Source: JAAYDS01 sp012729155 (GTDB lineage: Bacteria; Chloroflexota; Anaerolineae; UBA1429). From it: a stretch of DNA of 64,000 nt. Both the position numbers and the translations under genes were made by a program. A model generated the notes under the pieces. It saw only the letters and a program-made list of their open reading frames with translations. It was not told where the DNA came from and ran no database searches. Below, piece by piece: positions 21,928 through 29,016 of this stretch (positions are counted from its first letter, which is position 1; each line of letters begins with the position of its first letter). The stretch lies in contig DAIPBO010000020.1 in assembly GCA_036774405.1 (NCBI GenBank), forward strand, positions 3,408 to 67,407, in the 5' to 3' direction.

Positions 21928-22367
21928 CAGACACCCATTCTAGATGCTTCGTCGAATATCTCGCTGCTGTGGGCCCAGTCCCTGGCCGTCACCTCATCAA
22001 AGCGCTCTGGGTTCCAGATCTCGAACATGCCATTCACACCCACCACTCTGGCCTGCTCAGCGATGCCTGCCGCTTCGCGCAGAAAGGGTGGTAGCAACAC
22101 ACGCCCCATGCTGTCGAGCGTCGCCTCGACCGAGTGACCAAAGCGCATGCGGTTGAATCGGCGGGCGGCGAGGCTGGCATGGGGCAATGCCTGCGCAGCC
22201 TCAGACATGGCGCGCCAGGCATCGAGAGGGTACACTTCAATGCAGGCTTCGGTGGCGCCACGGGCCAAGACCACGGCATCATCCAGCAGCTCGCGAAAGC
22301 GGGCCGGGATGGTTAGCCTACCCTTGGCATCCAGGGTATGCGTGAACTGCCCTTGAAAGTACGCCAC
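21927..22367 (-). CDS. mraZ: Transcriptional regulator MraZ
   Basis: A 146-residue protein with two SpoVT/AbrB-like MraZ domains: the first around DAKGRLTIPARFRELL and the second around DSMGRVLLPPFLREAA. MraZ forms ring-shaped oligomers that bind direct repeats in its own promoter and regulate the dcw cluster. The start is a GTG at 22367. It is the first gene of the division/cell-wall operon. Candidate binding repeats lie 60-95 nt upstream at 22428-22462. Confidence 0.95.
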   Translation of the reverse strand: MAYFQGQFTHTLDAKGRLTIPARFRELLDDAVVLARGATEACIEVYPLDAWRAMSEAAQALPHASLAARRFNRMRFGHSVEATLDSMGRVLLPPFLREAAGIAEQARVVGVNGMFEIWNPERFDEVTARDWAHSSEIFDEASRMGV

Positions 22368-22398
22368 GATCTCTGCCCTGCCCCGGTGCTGTTGTGGC

Positions 22399-22430
22399 GT
22401 GTCAGGTCACTCCTCGCCCAGGCCTGACAC
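22399..22430 (-). promoter_or_regulatory. Hairpin in mraZ leader
   Basis: Perfect 8-bp inverted repeat GTGTCAGG/CCTGACAC (22399-22406 and 22423-22430) with a 16-nt loop, between the mraZ promoter and start codon. It could fold in the transcript or act as a protein-binding palindrome. No U-tract follows, so it is not a convincing terminator. Confidence 0.4.
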
Positions 22431-22462
22431 TCTCCCCCACAATATGCCACCAGTATACACCA
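22428..22462 (-). promoter_or_regulatory. Putative MraZ operator (10-nt direct repeats)
   Basis: On the minus strand TGGTG (22458-22462), TGGTG (22448-22452), TTGTG (22438-22442) and GAGTG (22428-22432) recur with an exact 10-nt period. They begin at the -10 box of the mraZ promoter. Known MraZ operators are short G/T-rich direct repeats spaced one helical turn apart just upstream of mraZ, so autoregulation is likely. The match is by pattern only. Confidence 0.55.
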
Positions 22463-22480
22463 TGGCGACACATCGCACAA
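22452..22480 (-). promoter_or_regulatory. mraZ (dcw operon) promoter
   Basis: Minus-strand TTGTGC (22475-22480), a 17-bp spacer and TATACT (22452-22457). Start would be near 22445, giving a leader of about 78 nt. Downstream of it 17 genes run to nrdR with gaps of 24 nt or less. Confidence 0.6.
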
Positions 22481-22509
22481 GGACGTAAAGGCCAATCTGT
22501 TGCGGATAA

Positions 22510-23751
22510 TCAAGCCTGTCCAGGCCCGCTACGGCCACAACACTGCTTGTACTTTTTTCCTGATCCACACGGGCAAGGATCATTGCGGCCGATGGGCGGC
22601 ACCGGCGACTGTAGGCGGCGAGGATCGATGCCGTTGTTGCCAGCAATCCGCGCGGCGAGGGCCAACAGCGGCTCATGTGCATGGGCGAAAAAACGTTGAT
22701 AGGCGCGGCAGAGATAGTGCCGTCTGTCGCCCAGCACCCCCACCAGACGATAGCAGCCCTGCTGGCAGAGGGGTAGCCAACGACACACTTGGCATTCCGG
22801 CCGCGGGTTTGCCTTGCAGCCGGCAAATCTTGCGAGGCCAGGGCCAGCAAACACCTCATTCAGAGGCGTCTCGAGGAGATTGCCTAGATAGAGGTCGTCG
22901 CGCACGAGGAAATCACACGGATAGAGATCACCATTGTACTCCACGACGACATAGCTGCCGCAGCGTTCCTGGTAGCAGCACATCGTTGCCTCTTGCCCCA
23001 GGTAGACAGCCAGAACAGCCTCAAAATCCCGCACCGATACCTGCGGATTGCCGCCATTGTACCAGCGATCAAACACGGCGCAGAGAAAGTCGCCGAACTG
23101 CTCGGGAGACACCGAGAATTCGGTCAGCTGCCCGGTGGCTGGATCAACCTCAACACAGGGGATGAACTGCAAAAAAGCAAAACCTTGATCGAGCAGCCAG
23201 TCGAACACCTCGGCGCCATGGTCTCCAGTGACGTTGTTGACAACCGTGAGGATATTGAACTCGACGCGCTGGTCTGCGAGCAGCGCGATGTGCTCCATCA
23301 CTCGCGCATGCGTTGGCCCACCATTGGTGTATTGCCGATATCGGTCATGGTACTCGGCAGGCCCGTCGAGGCTGATGCCGAGCAAAAAGTGATAGCGCCG
23401 CAGAAAACGAGCCCAGTCTCGATCCAGCAGCAAAGCATTGGTCTGCAGGCCATTGCTCACTGCCTGCCCCGCCGACCCGTAGCGCTGCTGTAGCTCGACG
23501 ACCTTCTCAAAGAACTCGAGCCCGCACAGGGTGGGCTCGCCCCCCTGCCAGCCAAAGGTAGCTTGGCGACGGTCTAGCGCCATGCCCTGTCGAATGAGGG
23601 CATCGAGCACCTCGGCGCTCATGCGGTGCCGCGCCTGTGCCCGATAGGGGTCATCGGGCCGCGCATGATAAAAGCAGTAGGTGCAGTTGAGGTTACAGTC
23701 GCCCGATGCGGGTTTGATCAGCAGAGACTTGGCCTGGTTGGCTGCAGGCAC
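22510..23751 (-). CDS. Radical SAM/SPASM protein, anaerobic sulfatase-maturase type, with SEC-C tail
   Basis: A 413-residue protein. The radical SAM CX3CX2C motif is C19-NLN-C23-TY-C26, preceded by LLIKPASGDCNLNC and followed by FGWQGGEPTL, the typical anSME opening. The C-terminal half has a SPASM cysteine array (MCCYQERC, LYPCDFL, CKANPRPECQVCRWLPLCQQGC). The last 25 residues form a SEC-C zinc motif (DPCPCGSGKKYKQCC). The family makes formylglycine in sulfatases or modifies other proteins; no sulfatase gene is visible nearby, so the substrate is unknown. The GTG start has GAGGAG 7 nt upstream, and a good promoter is at 23782-23809. Confidence 0.85.
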   Translation of the reverse strand: MPAANQAKSLLIKPASGDCNLNCTYCFYHARPDDPYRAQARHRMSAEVLDALIRQGMALDRRQATFGWQGGEPTLCGLEFFEKVVELQQRYGSAGQAVSNGLQTNALLLDRDWARFLRRYHFLLGISLDGPAEYHDRYRQYTNGGPTHARVMEHIALLADQRVEFNILTVVNNVTGDHGAEVFDWLLDQGFAFLQFIPCVEVDPATGQLTEFSVSPEQFGDFLCAVFDRWYNGGNPQVSVRDFEAVLAVYLGQEATMCCYQERCGSYVVVEYNGDLYPCDFLVRDDLYLGNLLETPLNEVFAGPGLARFAGCKANPRPECQVCRWLPLCQQGCYRLVGVLGDRRHYLCRAYQRFFAHAHEPLLALAARIAGNNGIDPRRLQSPVPPIGRNDPCPCGSGKKYKQCCGRSGPGQA

Positions 23752-23781
23752 GTACGCGCTCCTCTAGCGTGATGTTGACGC

Positions 23782-23809
23782 ATTATAACCCTGCAAGGCG
23801 ATGGGACAA
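23782..23809 (-). promoter_or_regulatory. Promoter of the anSME-type radical SAM gene
   Basis: Minus-strand TTGTCC (23804-23809), 16-bp spacer and a perfect TATAAT (23782-23787). Predicted start near 23775, leaving about 24 nt of leader that contains the GAGGAG ribosome-binding site. Confidence 0.65.
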
Positions 23810-23818
23810 AAGAGCACT

Positions 23819-24952
23819 CTAGAAGTGGAATTCGCCGGCAGGGAACTTGCCCGAGCCCGCCAGCTTGGCATGAGCCATGCGTAGTTTATAGCGCAGATCG
23901 ATGCCATAGGGGCAGGCGGGCAGCGTCGCATTCTGCTCGAGCAACGCCTGCACGCGCGAGCACAGCGGCTTGTAGAGTTCGATGGCGCGCTGACGATTGT
24001 CGAACCAGTTGTTGAGGCGTTGACGCAGCGCATAGTCAGGCGCGTCGGTGGGCCGACCATCGATCATCTGTTGGTCGAATTTGCCCTCGAGTTCGAACAC
24101 GCGCGGCAGATCGGCCTCGGGCAGATGACAGGCGCCGCACTGCCGACAGACGTAATCGCCCAACTCGGGGGCGTCTGCCAGAATCTGCTGCAACGCGGCA
24201 TCGCTGGGGCGCTCCCAGGCCATCACCGCCGCGATGTCGGCCTCGAGCATCTCTAGAGAATTAAAGCCGCAGGCCAATACGTCCACCTCTTGCGCCAACG
24301 CATAGGTGAAGGCTGGCTCGACCGAGCGATAGAGGTAGCCATCGCCCAGCGGCTTCATGCCGATAATGCCGCAGCCGCGCTGCCGCGCAGCAGGCGCCAC
24401 GCGGGCATAAATCTCGGGATAGTTGCAGGTGACCAGGTAGTTGACCCAGTGCATCACCGCATCCAGCTCGAGGCGCTCCATGGCTGGGATCAACACCAGC
24501 GGCCAGTGCGAACTGGCACCTACAAACCGCACCAGGCCCTCTTCGCGCGCACGCGCGAACGATTCGGCGGCGCCACCTGGCCCTGCCAGCCGGTCGAGCG
24601 TCTCCAGGTCATTGATGCCATGGTAGAGCAGCAGATCGAGGTGATCGCTGCCCAGAGCCTGTAGCGTCTCATTGATCTCGCGCCAGGCGCCCTCGGCATC
24701 GCGCTGTCCCGTCTTTGAAGCCAACACCACCTGATGACGTCGGCCCTGCAACGCACGGCCGAGCTTGATCTCAGACACACCACCGCCATAAGAACGTGCG
24801 GTCTCGACATAGTTGCCGCCAGCCTCAAGATAGCGGTCGACGATCTGTGTCACCAGAGACTGGCCGATTTCGACCTGATGAAAGCCACCGAGCCCCAATT
24901 GCGAGACCTGCAGCCCTGTATCGCCCAGCGTGCGTCGTGGTAGAGTGCTCAT
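23819..24952 (-). CDS. Aldo/keto reductase with C-terminal [4Fe-4S]-type motif
   Basis: A 377-residue protein with an NADPH-dependent aldo/keto reductase TIM barrel (about residues 5-245). A C-terminal extension carries C269-X2-C272-X2-C275 and C347-P, the pattern of ferredoxin-like AKRs. The catalytic Tyr (Y55, in ARSYGGG), Lys (K80) and His (H111) are present. The catalytic Asp position is Glu (E50, in YVETA instead of the usual DTA). The ATG at 24952 is chosen for AGGAG 6 nt upstream. It begins 8 nt after the regulator gene and is probably co-transcribed with it. Confidence 0.85.
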   Translation of the reverse strand: MSTLPRRTLGDTGLQVSQLGLGGFHQVEIGQSLVTQIVDRYLEAGGNYVETARSYGGGVSEIKLGRALQGRRHQVVLASKTGQRDAEGAWREINETLQALGSDHLDLLLYHGINDLETLDRLAGPGGAAESFARAREEGLVRFVGASSHWPLVLIPAMERLELDAVMHWVNYLVTCNYPEIYARVAPAARQRGCGIIGMKPLGDGYLYRSVEPAFTYALAQEVDVLACGFNSLEMLEADIAAVMAWERPSDAALQQILADAPELGDYVCRQCGACHLPEADLPRVFELEGKFDQQMIDGRPTDAPDYALRQRLNNWFDNRQRAIELYKPLCSRVQALLEQNATLPACPYGIDLRYKLRMAHAKLAGSGKFPAGEFHF

Positions 24953-24960
24953 GATTGCTC

Positions 24961-26073
24961 CTAGTACTGGCTCTCGGCGAGGTGTAGCGTGCTGCGCAGT
25001 CCCGCGCCACAACTCTGCCGCACCACCAGGCGTCCACCGATCTTGATACTATCGGCCGTTCGCCCCAGAATGAGGTCCTGGGTGCGGGCGGCCGCGGCCT
25101 CGACAAATCCCTCAACGTCAAAGGCGTAGGTGGTCAGCGGGCTGGGCAACCAGGGGGCAAACTCAAAGTCTCCCAGGCCCACCACCGCTACGTCGTTAGG
25201 GCACTGCAGCCCAGCCTGATCGAGCACGTTCATGGTTCGGGCAGCATAGAGATCAGACGAGCACACCACCACTGTAGGGCGGTAGCTCTGCCCAAAGACC
25301 TCGACCAGACGCTGCTCCTCATCTTGCTCGCCGGTCTCGAAATCAAACACCCAATCGAGCGGCAGTTCATGGCCCTTGCCCCACAACGCCCCAGCAAAGC
25401 CTGAATATCGCAGCCAGCCCCCCAGAGAAGTGGGATCGCTGCCAACATAGGCGGCACGCTCGTGGCCAAGGCTGAGCACGTGCTCGGTGAGCCGCAACAC
25501 AGCACCCTCTTCATCCAGCACCACAGCGGGCCGTCGCAGGTTGGGCACCTCGCGCATCACAAAGAGCACCGGCGCCGAGAGCTCTCGTAGACAGCGGGCA
25601 TAGCTCTGGGCCAGGCCCTGTTCGGGGCCAGCAACCAGGTCGAGGATGACCTCTGCGCCACTGTGTTGTGCGCGCAGCAGGGCAGAGGCGTGTTCCTCTT
25701 CAGTGGCGCCGAAATGCAGTCGCAGGGCGGCTCCGCGGCGCCGCAACAGCGGCGCCAGCCGCTCCACCAGATCGGCGGCAAAGCGGTCGAGCTGTGGCAA
25801 GACGAGCGCCACCTCGTGCAGCATCTCGTCGCGGTCTTGCGGTTCGGCGACGAACCAGCCCAGGCCGTGCCGGCTATACACACGGCCATCGTGTGTCAGC
25901 TCGCGCAAGGCCCTGCGCACGGTGATCTGGCTAACGTCGTACTCGGCACAAAGCTCGCGCTCGCTAGGGAGTTTGGTGCCTGCCGGCCAGATAGCCGCAT
26001 CGATGCGCATGACGATATCGTCTGCCACCCGACGGTACATCGGCCCCGATTGTGGTCCTCTCGCTGCGATCAA
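24961..26073 (-). CDS. GntR-type DNA-binding / LacI-type sensor regulator
   Basis: The N-terminal winged helix (about residues 12-75; LPSERELCAEYDVSQITVRRAL) is GntR family. The rest is a LacI/periplasmic-binding-like effector domain containing SLGHERAAYVGS and VCSSDLYAARTMNVL, the AraR-like arrangement of sugar-responsive repressors. The frame opens at 26142 inside the GH57 gene, but a TTG at 26073 with GAGGAG 6 nt upstream is the best start, giving 370 residues; an ATG at 26040 is an alternative. Flanking GH57 and AKR genes suggest a carbohydrate effector. Confidence 0.85.
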   Translation of the reverse strand: MIAARGPQSGPMYRRVADDIVMRIDAAIWPAGTKLPSERELCAEYDVSQITVRRALRELTHDGRVYSRHGLGWFVAEPQDRDEMLHEVALVLPQLDRFAADLVERLAPLLRRRGAALRLHFGATEEEHASALLRAQHSGAEVILDLVAGPEQGLAQSYARCLRELSAPVLFVMREVPNLRRPAVVLDEEGAVLRLTEHVLSLGHERAAYVGSDPTSLGGWLRYSGFAGALWGKGHELPLDWVFDFETGEQDEEQRLVEVFGQSYRPTVVVCSSDLYAARTMNVLDQAGLQCPNDVAVVGLGDFEFAPWLPSPLTTYAFDVEGFVEAAAARTQDLILGRTADSIKIGGRLVVRQSCGAGLRSTLHLAESQY

Positions 26074-26108
26074 CGCCGTCTCCTCATCGCGAGCGCCCGC
26101 CCAGGCGC

Positions 26109-27818
26109 CTAGTCTGCGCGCCCCTGACGGGCCGCCCACCAACTATGGTCCATATCGGCAAAGACGTTGTCCACCTGCCACAGTTCGTGCGCACGCTCAA
26201 TCAGGGCCCGAGTCATGCCCTGTTCGAGGCCTGTGGCCAGCTCATCAAAGCGCGCCGCGTGAGCCTCAAAGCGCTCAATAGCGTACTCCTTGGCCTGCCC
26301 CGTAGTCACCAAGAAGGGCCAGTCGCTGGATTGCAGCAACAACAACTCTCGCGCCAGTTGGGCAAGCACCAAGCGCTCCTGGTCTGAAGGCGAGGGGTAG
26401 CGCGCCACAATGCTCTCCATGCGTCGCTCGGCCATGTGGATCGGCTCCCACATCCAGTGCGTATCGGGGTTGTCCCAGGTCCAGTGGGTGCCGCCAGCGC
26501 CCCACGAACCCTCGGGCAGCGTGATGACCTCGCCGCTGGCGTGGTCTGCCACAAACTCGGTCGCTGTGGTCAGTGCCACACGCTCGTCGGCGGCCAGGTG
26601 GCGCAGCACCTGTTTGATCCACTCAATGCCCTCAAACCACCAGTGCCCAAAGAGCTCGGTGTCATAGTGTGAGGACACGAGGCCAAACTCCCCCGTCTGA
26701 TCGGCATAGCGACGCGCCTCTTCGGCCACCAATTCGGCAAAATGCGCCGCATGGCTGGCCACGCGCTCCAGAGCCAGGTCGGGGTCATAATACGCTTTGT
26801 GCCCCAGGTCTACGCGCGGCCCGGTGACCCGCCAGTACTGCAAGCCAGACACCTCGTCCTTACGGTGAAACTCGCGGTAGGCTGCGTCGCCGGGGTAGCC
26901 CATATCAGCCGACCAGACCTGCATGCTGGTGCGATTGTTCCTCCCGATGACACAGACCGGCGGCACTGCAAGTGGCTCGCTGCCCTGGGCATAGTAGGCC
27001 TTGAAGGTGGTGCCTCGGCCCGTGGGCAGTTCGGCCTCAACATTGCCGGTGAGCACATAGCGGCGGCGGGCCACCTCATAGGCGCCCGGCAACAGACCAC
27101 CGCGGATGCCCGCGCTGCGGCCGCCCTCAATCGCGCTCGACTCGACAAAGAAAACCTTGATACCCTGGGCAGAAAGGAACTCTTCCAGCGCAGGTCGAAC
27201 AATGCCGTCGCCAGCCAGATAGGCCGGGCGATAGGCACACTCTGGCAGCCAGATTGCCGTGGGCCGCCGCCCAAAGTGACGCTCATAGCTAGCGATCGCC
27301 GTCCTAAGCTGCGCATAGATGGATGCGTCACGCGACAGCAGCGGCAGATAGCCGTGCGTGGCCGCGCTGGTCGATATCTCGATGCGCCCTTCGTCTTGCA
27401 GCGCCTTGAAGGCGGCCACCACGTTGCGCCCATATACCTCGACGAACAAACTGCGCACACGCTCGTAGAAGCGCACATAAAAGGCCGCCAGGCGCGCCAG
27501 GTCGGCCTCGCCGGTCGATCTGGCGCGGGCCAGGTCTGCCTCAGCCGCCTCGAGCTCGTCTTCCAGGTAACGTTCGAAATGAGCCCAGATGTCGGGGTCT
27601 GCCAGCTGCTCGACGAGCACCGGCGTCAGGCTCACCGTCAGCCGAGTGCGCACCCCTTCGGCACGCAGCGCATAGAGCGCATCGAGCAATGGTACATAGG
27701 TCTCAGCCAGCGCTTCGTGAATCCACTCTTCACCATGGGGCCACATGCCGGCTTTGCGGCAATAGGGCAGATGAGTATGCAACACCAGCGAAAAGGCCCC
27801 GACCGGTACGTTGGACAT
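26109..27818 (-). CDS. GH57 1,4-alpha-glucan branching enzyme
   Basis: A 569-residue cytoplasmic glycoside hydrolase of family 57 that introduces alpha-1,6 branches into glycogen-like glucans. The N-terminus SLVLHTHLPYCR is the first GH57 conserved region. The nucleophile region is WLPECAY (E193) and the acid/base region is SSHYDTELFGHWW (D386). The C-terminal helical domain has WGAGGTHWTWDN and TGQAKEYAIERF, both characteristic of the TK1436/TTHA1902-type branching enzymes. Other GH57 activities are less likely. It starts a minus-strand set with the regulator and reductase. Confidence 0.9.
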   Translation of the reverse strand: MSNVPVGAFSLVLHTHLPYCRKAGMWPHGEEWIHEALAETYVPLLDALYALRAEGVRTRLTVSLTPVLVEQLADPDIWAHFERYLEDELEAAEADLARARSTGEADLARLAAFYVRFYERVRSLFVEVYGRNVVAAFKALQDEGRIEISTSAATHGYLPLLSRDASIYAQLRTAIASYERHFGRRPTAIWLPECAYRPAYLAGDGIVRPALEEFLSAQGIKVFFVESSAIEGGRSAGIRGGLLPGAYEVARRRYVLTGNVEAELPTGRGTTFKAYYAQGSEPLAVPPVCVIGRNNRTSMQVWSADMGYPGDAAYREFHRKDEVSGLQYWRVTGPRVDLGHKAYYDPDLALERVASHAAHFAELVAEEARRYADQTGEFGLVSSHYDTELFGHWWFEGIEWIKQVLRHLAADERVALTTATEFVADHASGEVITLPEGSWGAGGTHWTWDNPDTHWMWEPIHMAERRMESIVARYPSPSDQERLVLAQLARELLLLQSSDWPFLVTTGQAKEYAIERFEAHAARFDELATGLEQGMTRALIERAHELWQVDNVFADMDHSWWAARQGRAD

Positions 27819-27871
27819 GCGGCGTTATCCTTTCGGGTATGCTCGACGCCCGGCGTCTGTGGACTGCGCCT

Positions 27872-27901
27872 CTTTTACCACAGCGCGAGAGTGCACGTCA
27901 A
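27872..27901 (-). promoter_or_regulatory. Possible promoter of the GH57 gene
   Basis: Minus-strand TTGACG (27896-27901), 18-bp spacer and TAAAAG (27872-27877). It lies 54 bp before the GH57 ATG in the divergent region shared with the dehydrogenase gene at 27978. The -10 box is imperfect. Confidence 0.4.
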
Positions 27902-27977
27902 GCAGAGTATATCCATCTGGCGTATCGCGGCCATGCGTTGTATGATGCTTGGCATCACGTCTCAGCGGAGGCACTGC

Positions 27978-28970
27978 ATGCGAACGATCGTCCACACGGG
28001 CGCCACTCCCGATGCCCCCCTCACCATCGAACGGAGTGTGCTTGCTGTCCCCGGCATACAGCTCCACGTGCGCGGCCGTTGCCGCACACCCGAAGAGGTG
28101 CTGGCAGCCGTCAAGGATGCCGACATCGCCCTGTGTTCTGGTGAGCCCTATACAGAGGCCGTCTTTGCCGGTGCACCGCAGCTGCTCGCTGTGATTCGGT
28201 ATGGTATCGGCGTCGATACGATCGACCTCGAAGCGGCCACGCGCCATGGTGTCATGGCGGTCAACTTTCCCGACTTTTGCATCCGTGAAGTGGCTAACCA
28301 TGCACTCGCTCTGCTGCTCACTTGCGCTCGACGTGTGCTGCAGCACGATCGTGCCATTCGCACCGAGGGCTGGGCGGCCACAAGGCGCTACCGCAGCCAG
28401 GTGGGAACCATCCACGATGAGACGTTGGGGTTGATCGCCTTTGGTCATATCGCCCAAGCGCTAGCGGTACGCGCCAAAGCCATGGAAATGCGCCTCCTGG
28501 CCTACGACCCCTATGTCACTGATGACCTGCTGGCGCAATATGGCGTAGAGCGAGCCAACAGCCTGACCGAGCTTGCTGCAGCCTCAGACTATGTCTCCTG
28601 TCATCTGCCGCTAGGCCCCAAGACGCGCGGCATGATCGACCGCAGCTTTTTCCAGGCCATGAAGCCCAGCGCCTACTTTATCAACACCAGTCGCGGGGCC
28701 GTGGTGGCTGAGGGCGACCTGGTGGCAGCCCTCCAGGCCGGCGAGATGGCCGGAGCGGGGCTCGATGTATTCGAGTCGGAGCCCATCGAACCCGACCACC
28801 CCTTCTGCGCCATGGACAATGTGGTGCTGACGCCACATTGCGCCTCCTTTGCCGACCGCACCTTTGACGCCCTTTACCGCCGTGTGGGCGAGGCTGCGCT
28901 GGCCATCGCCCATGGCGGCGTTCCCGCGTTTGTGGCTAATCCTGAGGTGCTGCCACACCGACGACGCTGA
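27978..28970 (+). CDS. D-2-hydroxyacid dehydrogenase family protein
   Basis: A 330-residue NAD(P)-dependent dehydrogenase of the D-isomer 2-hydroxyacid (phosphoglycerate/C-terminal binding protein) group. The dinucleotide motif is GLIAFGHIAQALA. The catalytic residues are the Arg in NTSRGAVV, the Glu in DVFESEP and the His in LTPHCASF. The frame is open for more than 1.2 kb upstream, antisense to the GH57 gene, but the ATG at 27978 has GGAGG 7 nt before it and begins the homology. The substrate cannot be assigned. Confidence 0.88.
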   Translation: MRTIVHTGATPDAPLTIERSVLAVPGIQLHVRGRCRTPEEVLAAVKDADIALCSGEPYTEAVFAGAPQLLAVIRYGIGVDTIDLEAATRHGVMAVNFPDFCIREVANHALALLLTCARRVLQHDRAIRTEGWAATRRYRSQVGTIHDETLGLIAFGHIAQALAVRAKAMEMRLLAYDPYVTDDLLAQYGVERANSLTELAAASDYVSCHLPLGPKTRGMIDRSFFQAMKPSAYFINTSRGAVVAEGDLVAALQAGEMAGAGLDVFESEPIEPDHPFCAMDNVVLTPHCASFADRTFDALYRRVGEAALAIAHGGVPAFVANPEVLPHRRR

Positions 28971-29016
28971 GGCTAGCATTCAGCCGCCACAGCGCACCGA
29001 GCAAGAGGAAACCGAG

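Noticed and set aside
26742..27977. Long N-terminal extension of the 2-hydroxyacid dehydrogenase
   Set aside because: This part is antisense to the GH57 gene and lacks homology; the ATG at 27978 with GGAGG fits the family length.
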